From the NCBI RefSeq assembly GCF_027942865.1, contig NC_134520.1, forward strand, positions 1,982,501-2,046,500: a stretch of 64,000 bases of DNA. The letters are read 5' to 3'. This stretch comes from Odontesthes bonariensis (Eukaryota > Chordata > Actinopteri > Atheriniformes > Atherinopsidae). Shown piece after piece: positions 35,067 to 48,200 of this stretch. The notes under the pieces are model-generated. The model worked only from the letters and a program-made list of their open reading frames with translations, was not told the DNA's origin and did not search any database. Position 1 is the first letter of the stretch, and every line of letters starts with the position of its first letter. Both the position numbers and the translations under genes were made by a program.

Positions 35067-35800
35067 CTCACACACACACACAAGGAGTCAGGTCTGTGGG
35101 CACTGTTTAAATCCACTGTTCAAAGTAGCTGATAGCACTTCATCAAGGAGATACCTTTATGGACAAGCATAGCCAGAACAGCATGTGGGAAACCCCAGAA
35201 GCAGGTTTCCTGAGTGTGAACCAGTTAGCAATCACTTCATAAATTATTTGTAGGAATGATTAGCAAATAAATCACAATATCCACTAAAAAAACAAACTAC
35301 CCAAATGTCTTTAATATATGTTCCACTTTGTGAAATGTAGGTCCAGCTATAAATCTCAGTTTTGACCTTATGTGCTGAGTAATACAGGTTGTTAATTAGA
35401 CGGTGTGCGAACTCGGAAAAGAAGGAATGAAAACACACTACAGTAGCCTCGGCCATTCAGTGGAACGGAAGTCTGCTGAGATCAACACGAAAACAGGATC
35501 TATTTTATCAGAGGTTTGTCCAATGAACACGGATAAACTCTCCCGAAAGCATTAAACATAAAAAGGTCCTTCTTAATTCTTCCACTGGCAGCTCAAATGG
35601 CCAAATAAAAACGAGGTTGAAACACATTTGCAGCGTGTAGCGAGCTGTCAGGTGAATGAACTTGGGTGTATTTTGACGGTAGATCAGCTTTGACTGGCTC
35701 CGCTGGTTTGATGCAACTTTAAAAGTAAAATTGTGAATAATAGTGTGCTGTCAACTGCTTTAAACATCTGTGAAGTATTTCAAATGTATTAGTTGCTTAC
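35067..35800 (-). other. pigc 5' UTR intron
   Basis: Bounded by GTAAGC (minus strand, 35800-35795) and a TG-rich ...GTGAG acceptor at 35067. No element is recognised inside. Confidence 0.6.
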
Positions 35801-35974
35801 CGTGGCTGGGATTTTATTCGGCGTTGTTGCTACAATCTCGTGACGTTTGTCCCGGAAGTGAAGCGCCCTGTTGTTGCTCACAGCGCCCTCTTGTGTTGCA
35901 CACTTTAGAAAGCACAATGCCGACTGTCCGTCAACCACACTGTCAGTTTTGTTTCTTTTTTTTTTTCTCACAAG
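35801..35974. promoter_or_regulatory. bidirectional promoter, pigc / small gene
   Basis: Only about 170 bp separate the pigc first-exon donor (35801, minus) from the ATG at 35975 (plus). The interval holds a CRE-type TGACGT at 35841-35846 and an ETS site CCGGAAGTG at 35852-35860, both typical of compact housekeeping promoters. There is no TATA box. Confidence 0.6.
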
Positions 35975-36704
35975 ATGGCTGTGTTGAGCATACGTGGGCC
36001 TTACTCTATTGAAATTACAAGACCCAGTCAACAGATCGGCAGGCCTTCTGAAAGGTAACCTGCAAATTTCACATGTACAAGTCTTATAGTTGTGATGGTT
36101 TGCACTATGTTCAAGCATTACTCTGTGCAGTGATATTCATCAACTAATCTACAGTCTATCAAAAACAGTTTTTCAGTGTGTAGACCAAAGCCTCCCGTCT
36201 CCCTGGGAGCTACGCAGATAGGCAGTAAGCAGGTCAGCTTTAAGAGTGTGCCAAAGGAGCTACAAACATCAACCACCACCACGGTACTTTCTGCCAACAC
36301 AAAGGAGCCTCGCCATTCCACCTTTTGAGGAAAACATATTTAGAGTGATAACATTACAACATAGTCCTACACTTCTCAAAAGGTTTCAGTCTTCATCACA
36401 TGCAGCGGTCGTCTTTTTGTTTGTTACATATCCCTAATGTTCCGACTTTACAGATGGGTTCGTGCCAAAACAATGTTTCCACTAGGACCGGATCATCCAC
36501 ATGGTATCAGATAGGCCAGTGGGTAACATAAAAACAAAATAGAATACTTTAAAGGTCAATTAAACATGGAACTATTATTTTCCTTCCTTTCACTCCTCGT
36601 AGGTGGCACCTATTGCAGTTAGGAGGGGCGTCCGGTCCTGCAATGAAATCCTGTCTGATCATCAAACCGCTGCACGGCCACGCACTGAAGAAGAATCCAG
36701 ATAG
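35975..36704 (+). CDS. unrecognised three-exon gene, 93 aa
   Basis: Exons 35975-36054, 36184-36283 and 36603-36704 (TAG) have GT-AG borders and fit in phase (80+100+102 nt). The protein starts MAVLSIRGPYSIEITRPSQQ, continues RPKPPVSLGATQIGSKQ then SFKSVPKELQTSTTTT, and ends RTEEESR. It is basic and Ser/Thr/Pro-rich, with no signal peptide or membrane segment, so it is probably disordered. The ATG context is AAGATGG. The exon-2 acceptor (GTGTGTAG) has a weak pyrimidine tract, and the last exon could use an alternative donor at 36715. It sits in the position between pigc and suco where human has C1orf105; I see no convincing similarity to that protein, so orthology is not claimed. AATAAA at 36877 would end it. 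Confidence 0.5.
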
Positions 36705-36876
36705 CACAGCTGCTATGAAAGAGTAAGAACAACTTCCTCAAAGAAGCCTTTCAGCTGCTTGATACACTGTTTCTATATACTGATTTTTGATCAGAAAACA
36801 AACAAAAGAACACATAGGTCAGAAAAAGATAGGACTGTTTAATTTGTACACATTTACAACTACAGGACATTAGTTG

Positions 36877-36882
36877 AATAAA
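36877..36882 (+). terminator. poly(A) signal for the 93-aa gene
   Basis: AATAAA, 173 bp after the TAG of the small gene. It converges with the tmed5 3' end on the other strand. Confidence 0.4.
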
Positions 36883-37047
36883 TATCAAGTCATGTTCCTT
36901 CTTCCCCCAGTGCACCATCATAGTAGAATTTCTGTTATATATATATATATATATGAAAAAAAGAACGTAACCGTGGTCTCAGAAACTTTAATATTATCAG
37001 TAACGTAGATATACTTTTACACGTGTCATATTTTTGCAATCAGAATG

Positions 37048-37053
37048 TTTTAT
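37048..37053 (-). terminator. possible tmed5 poly(A) signal
   Basis: Minus-strand AATAAA, which would give tmed5 a 3' UTR of about 1.7 kb (37030-38747). That stretch has no other gene and no element I recognise. Confidence 0.35.
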
Positions 37054-38747
37054 TAGAAAACCATATAAAACTTTCAGAATCTCAACATATCGTATTCAGA
37101 CAACAGCAGCTGCACAGAGGAACAAGGAGTAAGCTCTGAGATGAACAGCTGCTTCTTACACCCACGCATCCAAGAGGTTACTGCTGGCATTTACAAAAGA
37201 AAAGAAAAGATAAATGTACACACATCTACATATGGGGAAAATGAAGAATTAGGCCACAACATTTTGGTTCTAACGTAAGGCTCTGTAAATCACGAAGGCA
37301 TGATCTCACTGTATGATCTTCATCTTACAGCACAGGTTGAATTCACAGGATGGCAGCATGGAGCCAACCAGCCATGAACGTGAGCAGCTGGGTTTCAACA
37401 GTGGAGCGGAGTAAAACCAAAAAAAATAAAATAAATAAAACTAAACAGAACCACTAGCCACAGCAGCATCTGAATAGAAAACAAGCAACACATGAATTAA
37501 AACATTGCGATAGGTGCTCCTTCACAAAACGTATCACAATGGCTGTCACCCTGTTTCTGGTGGGCCCCATCGTGTGATCCAATTCTAAAAAGATTCAGTC
37601 TTGATTTCAGTGTAAAAATGTAAGAATGTTAATACCCAAAAGTCTGTTGTTCGGCGGCATCTGAGGCAGTGCAATAAATCAAGACGTTAGTTTGTGAGCT
37701 TGGCTAAAAGAGAAGTTCAACGGCGAGATGCTTTCAAAAAGAATGCTGACGTAGCAGAGGCATTGGATGGCTGGAGCACATTTATCTGAGCAGTGCAGTG
37801 GCAAAGTGGCAATGACCTTCCAGGTGTCTGTCAGACAGAAATAGACTAGTGTCACCAGAGAGACGGGCAGGATCAACATCTTCGCATAGGAGGTGGGCTG
37901 TAAGCAGACACCTACCAGCAGCCATGAGGCTTCACAGTGGAGGGCAACGGAGCTGGCTGCAGCTCAGACGACAAATCCACAAACTGTGGGCGTGGGGAGA
38001 GTGTGGCAGTAGTCAAGGTTTCTTTTTCTTCCTTCCTTGGGTGTCAGAACAGCATTAGCGGCACAGCCTTACTCACAGGCCTGACATTTTTTTTGACACA
38101 TTCGCATGAGAGGAAAAGTAACAACATACGTGTTTGTTGCAAACAACAAAGGCCTCACAAAGATCGACAGTTAACTTAGGACAGTGACTAATATCTCAGG
38201 AAGACATGCTGCCAGTCTGGTAGCACCTCCCACTATTGTTTGGCAGACAGAAATTCATCATCTTTCATTAATCTTAGCTTAAAACTCAAAAGCATGTCAA
38301 AAGAAAGAAGGACATTTTGGCAAACTAAGCATTAGCCTGAACTTACCAGGGCAAGTTGGAAAGGGGATTGCTTCGTAAACATGCTTCTTACGTCACTTCC
38401 TCTTTAAAGAACTACAGCAGTTAGGGAGGACCGTAAAACTATACACCTTTAAAGAGACTTCTTTATGGCAAACAGACAGAGGGTGGATGTACAGCAGAGG
38501 GGATGAAAGTTATTCAGCTTTCATTTCAAATTTCATTTTCACACTGTCCCAAACACCAATGGATTTAAAACCAGAGCAGCCATTGTGGTGAATTTGCCCT
38601 GGTAGTGTCTGATTATATGTGCATGCACATCTATGTGTGGGATACCTTAAAACTAACAGGAAGGAAGGAAGAAAAAAACAAAACAAAACAAGGTATTTGT
38701 ATTTAAGCGCATTAGTTTCCTGGTCTTTCCCTTGACTTCAGCTGGTG
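37054..38747 (-). other. probable tmed5 3' UTR
   Basis: No coding frame of interest and no repeat family recognised. Assigned to tmed5 by position and by the distal AATAAA. Confidence 0.4.
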
Positions 38748-40864
38748 TTAAGTTCGAATTTTCCTTTTATCTTCAAACAGCGAGCGGACTAGGTAGACCT
38801 GAATCGCTGACACAACCATCATCACAACGAGATTGACCACCGACCAAAAGTTCACCCTTTCAAAGTTACTCTCCTGGAGGTTTCGGTCACGGGCCTCAAA
38901 CGCTCGCAGCAGCGTCTGGATCTGTACACTTTTGCCCAGCCGAGACTTCACATTGTTGATGGTGTCCTAGAGGAAAGGCAAGGAGCTCAGATTAGCTGAG
39001 AACAGAGCTAATATGTGACCTGTATGCAGATCCCAATCTACCACAGGAGCACAGCAAAACAAAAATAACAGTCTGAGCTTTTTGTAAACAAAGCAGCTTA
39101 ATCAGGTGTGTTCCTTCCTGAATGATAAAAAAAAAAAACAACCTTCCTCTACATCTGGAAAACCCATTTGCTGTCTCTTTACCCTGCCGTGCCTGCCTGA
39201 CTTCTGACACAAAATGAGGCTGCTCATGGAGAAGGGGTGGTGCAAGCTGAAACAATTGGCTGTCGTCAGCCTATAGGTGAGAGTTCATTGTCTATTCTTG
39301 TGACACACTGGAGCTGTGCCAGTATGTGGTGAACTGCATACTGTTTTCTGGGTAACCTGCTGGGTCACCGGTGTCATCCTGTGAGTATTAGGGGCACTTT
39401 GACAAATCTCTCGCTGGCAGACAGCAAAGGGACAAAGTCTAAAACATCACGTGAGAATATATTTAAAAAAAAACACCCTTCTGTGAATCGGTTTGAAGTT
39501 TTCAGCCGCACTATTAAGATTAAAAAGTTCTCACAAATACAAATCTCTCAAACATTAGCTACTCGTGCAGTTTTGGAAACTAACTGCACCCTTACCATGA
39601 TGTCTTCCAGCTTCATGTCCAGAATATCTGTCCCGTGGACGTACTCCTTCCAGTCATCAGGGTCTTCATCCGTTTCCATGTTGTCAAGGATCAGTTCAAA
39701 GAAGATGATCTTCTCGGAGACGGCGCTGAATGTGTTGTCAAAGCAGAACATGTAGTCTCCGTCCTCCTCGGTCTCTATGCTGCAGGACAAAACGAGCAAT
39801 GAGAGCTTGAACACTCAAACCGAGCCTTTAATGGCCATTTGATAATAGTCGCTTACGTGTGGACACTATCCGACTTGCGGTAGTCGTTGAACAGCAAGTG
39901 GCCTGAAGGAGAGGAGATGAGGAAATCTACATCGAGCCCAGCACCATCTAATACCTGTGGAATGTAGAAGTGAATGAGAGCTGGTAGCAGTGGGTGACAT
40001 GCTGCAATGACTGTCAACGTTTGTCAGCATGTGTAAAACTCTTTTTTCCCCCTTTAATTCAAATGATAAAGGTTTAAAATAAAGCAAAGACGAGTTTGCG
40101 TTAGAGAACTTAAGAATGCATTTTACACTTTCAATGACCAACCAAAAAAAAAAAAAAAGCTTTTCGCTGGAAGGTTTTCACATTGTTCCTGCTTTCGGCA
40201 GCTTCTTGGAGCCTCTAAGCGATGAGTGGACACTATATGCCTGCACACCTGATTCTTCACGGTAGACACCTCAAGATTTGGAAAATGCTTGGAATGCTCT
40301 GCATAGCCACTGACATATGGCATCGCTTAGCTTCTATACAAACCAAAGAAAGAACCATTTTGAGCATTAACTCGTAAACTGACCAGCAAAGCAGGTTTCC
40401 AAAACAGTCATTTGAAAAAAACTAGGTGTGATCCGCATAACCTACCGGTTCTACAGCTTTAAATAAACTAACTGAATATAGAGATCTTCCAATCTGGGAA
40501 GTACGTGGTTTGAACGAATAATCACAATAAGTGGATTATCTAACAGGTCGGACAAGTCTAATATCAATCAATCAATTTTGGCGCTCCCTTACAGGTTACA
40601 GATGAGTAAACCGATTACATTGGTTAAATGTCTTGGTTTGTCCTAACACAATAGTATACAAGTTGTGTCAGTCCTTATAACCTGATATTCAATCTCCAGC
40701 GAGGCATGTTTCTTCATGGTCTGAAAGAAGCACTCCTTTCGTCCGGCAGGCAGGGTGAATGTGAAGTCGCTGTCCGTAGCCTGGGAGAAGGCAGCCACAA
40801 ACCAATCCAAGACGAGCGAAACAAACACGAACAGAACGCACAGAAACACCCGGACTGGGCCCAT
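38748..40864 (-). CDS. tmed5: p24-family cargo receptor TMED5
   Basis: Four minus-strand exons: 40864-40682, 39954-39857, 39779-39596 and 38966-38748 (TAA). They join in phase and give 227 aa (human 229). TMED5 is a type I membrane protein of the p24 family that cycles between ER and Golgi in COPI/COPII vesicles and helps sort cargo such as GPI-anchored proteins. Visible parts are a signal peptide ([20 protein letters not shown]), the GOLD domain with [17 protein letters not shown] and [20 protein letters not shown], a coiled coil ([20 protein letters not shown]), one membrane segment ([20 protein letters not shown]) and a short basic tail ending FEDKRKIRT. The start is the ATG at 40864 (AGCATGG); the frame upstream has only a TTG. 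The tail and coiled coil fit TMED5 better than TMED1. Confidence 0.95.
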
Positions 40865-42242
40865 GCTGGGATTTGCGCGCAAGGTAATCCAAAGGAATCC
40901 CAGTAGTATTTCAGTAGCTAGAAAAAGCCGACGGGAAGGCTTAGAGAAACTTGCGACATTCCCCCAAAGTTGACTGCTGTTAAAATGTTCTTACTCAGTA
41001 GTAGTAGAGTCTGTCGACAGTTCAGGACCCCGCCTGTTTGAAATAAAACAAATGTAATCTGTTTCTCAAATCAGCGTCAAATTAGGCAATGTTTTCATCT
41101 AAACTATTTTTTAGGTGTTCCATATCCACAAAGTGAATTAAACACAATAAAACAAAATAGTTTTAAATGGCAAATTTTGAAAGCCCCTCTCGAGTTGCAC
41201 CTTGGGATATGAAGTTAATTTGTACCATGTGGCTCATACGTAAGGTATTAGCGCTTAGCATAGTTGTTTAAACTTCAGACTTGGTACTAAATAAATATAT
41301 ATCCAAATATATATCCCTTTATTAATAAAAGTGCAGTTAAAAATACTGAACAGGACAGGGCCATTCTTTGTTGTACCAACACCAGATTTATGATGGGGAG
41401 ACTGTTGTGTAAATGTGATTTTAGTTGGCAATTTTTTTTTTAAATCCTGCTATTTCTAACGTTCTGTAAAACATCAAGAGAATATAACTAGAATTTTATA
41501 TTGACAATTATTTTAGTTACTCGGAAATTTATATGAAACTCGATTAAAAAAAAGAAAATAGGTATTCATCATAGACTGATTCAGGATGTGAACTATTTTC
41601 TGACTAAATACATGACTTTATTGTGCATTTAACATTGACAAGGAAGTAGTGTTTTGTTCGTATCTTGTTTTAAATCTCTTAAAAGTGTTATGCAGTTTTT
41701 GTGTGATGTTAATAAGTACAGCGTGTTCACAATTTTCTCAGGCACTCACCACACATCTTATTAGATCGCATTACCAAAGATACAGTGGTACCACAGCTTC
41801 ATCTGCAATGAACAATCAGATGATTGTGCAATAATTTCAGATATTGTTAGTTTCACTGATTTGCTTATCAAACAATGTGTGACGCGTCCTGCCCCACAGT
41901 TACCAACTCATCCTCAGTCCGGGGGGGGGGGGGCGGCGGCGTCGTAAATTCTCCTCTGATTGGCTGACCAATACTTTAGCCTGATTTCATTGGTCATCCG
42001 TTGAGCGTAGGTTGAACTTAGCAGGAGCCGAGCTTCTCGTTAACAGCAGAGCCCACTGAGGCTGAAAAAGAGGCGGACACTCTGTCCTTATAATGACAAA
42101 AAGCTCACCCCAAATACAAGTTTTTTACCCGCAGAAGACAGTCATTCGTTTCCTATTAATTAAGTAGGCACTCAGCCCACGTAAAGGTAGCTTTCGGTGT
42201 ATCGTGCAGCGGCGACAGATCAGGAAAAACCAAAGAGCGAGG
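40865..42242. promoter_or_regulatory. divergent tmed5 / suco intergenic region and promoters
   Basis: 1.4 kb between two head-to-head genes. The suco side is GC-rich and has three CCAAT boxes: ATTGG at 41959-41963, CCAAT at 41968-41972 and ATTGG at 41990-41994. They lie just after a run of about 13 G (41921-41933). The middle (41100-41880) is AT-rich with nothing recognised. The tmed5 promoter should lie just above 40870. Confidence 0.55.
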
Positions 42243-42266
42243 ATGTTGGTCCCCGCGGGAAGATAA
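42243..42266 (+). CDS. short upstream ORF overlapping the suco start
   Basis: ATG at 42243 opens seven codons (MLVPAGR) and stops at TAA 42264-42266. The last A is the first base of the suco ATG (TAATG). This is the classic layout for termination-reinitiation, or for repression by an upstream ORF. Whether the transcript includes 42243 depends on the unseen transcription start, but the distance (23 nt) makes it likely. Confidence 0.5.
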   Translation: MLVPAGR

Positions 42267-45200
42267 TGAAGAGGCTGCGTGTTTTGTTGGTGTGCCTCAT
42301 TGTAGCTCTCCTGTGCTGGTAAGCTTGGCCTGACAGCTCCATTAACGTTTTTAACGACATGTCTGATAAATAACAGCTATAACATTAGGTCAACCATGTT
42401 CCATGATTAACATAATCCGACATGTCGTTTTTTTGGTACTTTTTTTTTGCGGCATATCCGCCAATAATCAGATGTTTAGTGACAGGAATTACCCATGCTA
42501 CATAGCTAACAGTATCTGCTTGTTATATCGTATTTTTTTTACATGTTCATGCAAGTCAGAACAAGAGCTTTAAGGTATTTTATCGGTGCTTGTCAGATCT
42601 GACGGATATAGTTTGCTGTTTAAATGGTTTTATTGGTTAAGTAGGTGATGAAGCCAGCTGTTGAGTAGCAGCTCAGCTAGCTATTTTAAGTTGGTCAGTG
42701 ATGGCATATGTTACTTAACTGGGGGATAGTAACGATAATGTTGCTTAATAATGATGATATTATTGATAATAATAATGTCTCTTTTTCCTCGCATCAGTAA
42801 CTTAAGGCTTCAAGTGAATATTTAACCTATTATGGGTTCCTTTTTCATTTCCAAATCCACAACACCATCCAATAAAATTCAAAGGGATGTCTAGTCTGAG
42901 CAACTGACCAAAACCCAGGATGGCATTTACCATATAATCATACAAAATATATGAAAAAAAGCATTCCTCTGTGAAATTTGAACACCCAAGGAGCACAAAC
43001 GAAAGCAACCCTCCATTATACATACTATTGTTACAGAGATCGGTTATTGAGTTGTGTAATTAGGTTTCCCCTCTTAAAACCATGATTCTTTTCCCAAACA
43101 CGTGCAAGCAAAGGTCTTGTAGATCAACACAAACAAATTAATTTGCTTAATCTCAGTAGCACGCAGCAGGTAACAATATGCAGGGTTTGTGAAATTGGAT
43201 TAACAGTCCAGCTAACGTGCCAACTTTGTTCAGATTGGTAATTTAAGAACAGCAAACTATGCAGGCAGAGACCTGCAGTCTGTCTCTGTCCACCATCCTG
43301 GACAATTTTGTTGTGAACAACACTCATGGTCACTGTCTTTGACAAAACACCGGGTTGGTCTCTACTCGCAATTATTTGCTTTATAAGGACAACACAAGAC
43401 TTATTTATCGTAGTAAATGACACTTAAAGCTGTTGAGAAAACCTCGACAGTTGAGCTTCACTGGTTTATTGAATGTTTGTCCAATACACTGTCAGGAAAT
43501 GCCACCCAGTACCTTTGCTTTTGGTACGGAGCCTGCTGTAGTTTTTGTAGCCCATAGGGCATATTGATCATATCCTCATACTTGAAGCCAGTGATCATTC
43601 TGGTTTAAAGCACACTTTAGTTTTTTTCTCACTTTACTCACAGCACTGGAAGCTGATTTTAATTGTGTGATGTCAGACTAAAATCAAAAACACAATTTCG
43701 CTCGTTGGCTAAATCAGACTACTGCACTTCTTATTTTGTAACCCCTGTATCTTTTTTCTTTTCTTTAACATGATTGCATTCCTATGAATAGTTTCAAAAG
43801 AGATGAGTAAGACAGCAGATAAGCATATATTTTTGTCCTTATTGCTGGGGAGGAATAAAAGGAGCTAACAGAACAATACCTTCTGAAAGCTACTCAAACA
43901 GTGATACTGAGCGACTGCAAGGGGCTGGGCATATCAGTGGTATTAGTAGGCATTTAGATTTGATGAAGGCCCATGGAAATACTAAATGATAGATTAAACC
44001 CACGAATGATACTGCCCTCAGTTTCTAGTACCAACCAAATTTAATCAAAGCCTTGCAGGTCAGGTGTTTGCTTGTGTAAAACACTGGTGCACTTTTTCAC
44101 TTTCCTGCAAAGTAATATCTATGCCTCTACATGCAGAGGATTCATTACTAATGCAAATGCCTCTCACTCCCCCGTGCCAGCTCTCACACGTCCCAGTCGG
44201 AACAGAGAAACGGGGAATGCAGTCCTTGCAGTAATCTGAGGGTTTCCAAGGGAGCAGCGTTTTTAGGCATTGAAAAGAGGCTGTGTGTTAGAAAGGCAAG
44301 GCTGGTGGTAAATAGCTACTTTTGGTTTAGGCGGGGGTGGGTGGGGGGGGGGGGTGTCATCATGACTCACCTTGTTTTTTTGCAGCAGCCTTGTGCTGGT
44401 TGACACAACCTGGGCTAATGTTGGTATTTTTCTTGTTCTGGCGTTTTATTTCCTATGTGAATTTTTGTCTTTCGTACCTCAAAGCTGCTGTGTCTGCTTG
44501 GCAGTAGATCTCTGTGCTCCCGCACTCAAGAGAGGCAGAACGTGTTCTGCGTGTGTCATGCTTCCTCTTCACTCATGTTGTCAGCAAAAGGGATCTCACT
44601 GCAACTACGGTTTGCCAGCTTAGGCTGTTGACATCTAGCCTGGGCAAAAGCCGACTGTTGACTCCGTCAAACAGTCTGGGAAAACCCAAGAGGAATCCGT
44701 TTCCATGGAGGGTGGGACCTTACTCAGCAACTTAAATTCATTGGAGTTCCCTTAACCAATCAGTAATGTTTAGAAAGGACGTAGGTTATGCGCCGAGGTT
44801 CATGCTTACTCTCGCGAGGCTCTAGCTCGCGAATCACGCTTCCCACATCCGCTTTCATTATACCGGTACCATTTGATAAATCAAACTTTTCCCAAAGCCA
44901 GTTGGAAGGAGAGCTACGACATCCTTGCCACTAACAAAATTGACGAGGCATTCCTCTTGCTCTTGTTTAAATTGTGTAATGCTCTCCAGAGTTGAGACAA
45001 CTTCATGGATAGCTTCTAGCGTTCTTCCGTCACCATGTTTATTTCCGCTGCGGTTGAACTACAATTATATGGACTACAATGGACTCCGCGCGTGAGTTCT
45101 GCGTCACCACTCGCAACTGTTTGCTGATTGGCAAAACACTGAGCGAACCGAGGTAAGGGGATTTGGCCAGACTATGTGCGGAGCCAAAATCTTTGGGCGG

Positions 45201-48200
45201 AAGTACGTAGGATGGCGTCGCCAGGCTAGTTGACATCAGCATTGCTGGAGAAACAGTGCATGTGTTCTCGACACCATTTACGTGCGGGTGCACTGTTCCA
45301 GACAGGTTGATTGTCAGTAATGATAGTTTCCTTGCACAAACACGTAGTTTTCCCCCTATTTAGGTGTTAATTTTACTGCTGGGATGTTGGCTGAGTGCTT
45401 ACTTTTGGCACTTGCGGAAGGCCATAAATTTTTTTTATATATTTGTCAAATAATTGGTAACTTTATGCTAATTGTATATTGTACAAACTCACCTCTGAGG
45501 CACAAGTAAAGGACATTCATTCTTCATCGTCTCGTCCGTCCCTGCTTCATAGGCTTATTAGTTTCACAGCCATTGGAAGATTATAGTTATCATGTAATAT
45601 GATTAGCACTCAAGAGACAACTCAGCAGCCAGTTGACCAGTCAGAGATTTTCTGTTGTATCCCGGTTGACTGCAGACCCTTAAATACAGAGCATTTGCAG
45701 ATGTAATGAAACGGTTCAGCCAGAGCTGTTGGATTTTTATTTCTACTGGCTAACCCGAGTTTTCTATAATTTGTTGATTAGGGTTATTTGTAATTTTCCA
45801 GGCACCGGTGAGATCTCGCTTCTTAAAAAGTGTTTGCTTCCGCTTTGATGCCAGTTCAGTAGGAAAGCACAATATTGTTCTGCTCGTACAACCCGTTTCC
45901 TCCTAGAAATCATCTATAGTAAGAGGGAAACTATATGGGCTCATTTCACAGCCCTCAGGCACCTATAGACAGGCTGTTATCTTATAGCAGTGCTTATATG
46001 TTCCACCGCAGGACTCTCGCAGCTCCTGGACTGGGTACAGAGTAAGGCTACGGCTACACGAAAACGAAACAAGGGTTTTTTTGAAAACGGGTACGAAAAC
46101 GATTTCGACCACACAGGGGAGCTTCTCTGTCCAGATGGAAACGCGACGCTTGCTGAAAACGATGCAGTACACACGAAACACCTCTATGTGCGCTGTAAGC
46201 CACCCCCACCGGTTACACCAGAACAATAGAAGAAGCAATGCGCATGCGTGTACGCCCCTACTTCTACCAGCGCGAAGCTCACGTTGTTCCTTCAACAACG
46301 CCGCTGTAGTTAGCAGTGTCTGCAGCAGTGCTGCTATCAATGTTGTGGTCCATGATGATCGCTGTCTGTCCTTGTTGTGTTGTCTTCTTCTTCCGGATTT
46401 TGAATAGAAGCCGCTTTTTGTTCTGGTCACTGACGTATGTGTATACGTCACTGCGTTAGCCATGTGGCTGTGACGCAGATGTAAACGAATCCGCTTTCGC
46501 TGTAACAATGGAAACGAAACGACGCCGTTCTCAGATCTTCCCACTCTGGAACCCGTTCTCAAAAACTATCGTTTTGGGGTAGTGGGAACGCCGGCTCCGT
46601 GTGGCCGCGACAGCCAAACGATAAGAAAAAGTATCGTTTACAGTGAAAAACGTTTTCGTGTAGCCGTAGCCTAAATCACACTGAGACGAGGCTTTATGTG
46701 TTATGGCTATTTCAGCTATGGAGGACGCCTGTTTCAAAGTTGCGAAACTTACCATGAGAGGCTACTTGATTTCTTACTTTAGCTTTCTCCTAAGCTCATC
46801 ACCTCCCAGCTATTTATTGCATCCAGCCACCTTGTAACATGAATGTCTTCTGATGCCATCTAGGTGTTATGATTTACAGCATGTGTGTGTGTGTGTGTGT
46901 GTGTGTGTTTAGTTTTCTCCGTGGTGAAATCCTTTTATGTTGTAGGATGGAGTAGTTTCCTATAGGACACGATACCTAAACCAACTGTTGTAATTGTTTC
47001 ATGTGTGTTTATGCAAGTAACAGTGGAAGTTTAGACTTGATGAATTCATTATGAAATCAATACTGTACTTTAGATTGTGTGAACAGTAGGTCACTGTTTG
47101 ATTTCCTAATATAAAATCATCGCGTTTCGGAGTGCGTCCACGTTCTAGTTTGTTATTACGAAATGATCAAGTTTGCTTGACTAACTCTCTGTGCAACACA
47201 TGTCAACTCTCGCCTGAATTGTATTTTCTTATAGACGCAGTTTTAAATATTAACTTGTAAAGACGGGAAAAGGATGAAGCAAAACAAAAGACGTCACAAG
47301 CTTTTGTCTTTTTAAAGCAAACATGACATTTGACCAACCTGTCAAAAATACAGCTGAGTCGTAAAATCCTAAAATTACAAACCGGACCCGGCCTTATCAT
47401 CCTCAGCCATTTTTAATCAATGCATTTTTCTTGCCTCTGCTTGGCATTGTCAGGGATTCAGTTTGAAAAAACAGGTCCTGCGGTACAAAGGTTGGTTAGT
47501 CGCTTCCTCGTCAGCAGAGAATTGGTCACTCAAGTCAATTGTCAAATAGAAGTATGAAATATGATCCGATCATTTTAAATGTTCTACAGATGTGTTCTCC
47601 GATTGGCTGCCGAAATATTAAGGAAACGCTTCTCTTTAGGTTTCACCGTCAAGTTTGGTGGAGTGATTTTTGTCATATTGTACGGCTAATTCTAACAAAT
47701 CGACTTCCCGGTTCATTTAAAAAATCTCTTTCAAATTTAGTCAGTTTCTGTTTGCTGAGAGACTAGAGGACCATGAACTCGGTCTGCATCTCTGTTTCTC
47801 CAGCCCTTTTGTAAATTTTTTATTTATTTTTAATCACTGTAGGTTGGCAGCTCTAGTTTAATGTGAGGAGACTGAGTTGGACTTTGTTCCTGCACGCTGA
47901 CTGTAGACAATGATGAGCACCTGATGAACAGGTTTCTTGCTTGCTGGTCCTCCTGTGCCCGAGCTGCACAATCCAAAACACATTTTAGATTCAGTGTTGG
48001 ATTCAGTGATACACCAGCGCTGAGGGTTAAGCTTGGTTATCAAAACGCTTCTGATTGTTACAAAAGTTTTTAAGCTAAGTCAGTGAGAAAGTATGGGATG
48101 AATATTACGATTTATGGAACATGACTCATTAGCCTGGCGTTGCCACCTGTCACCACAGATTTAAGGAGCTGCTCTATCCAAGTATTTTCTATAGAAATGA

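Noticed and set aside
45963-46562. 199-codon minus-strand frame
   Set aside because: It spans a MITE and its flank; the frame is open by chance inside inverted-repeat sequence.
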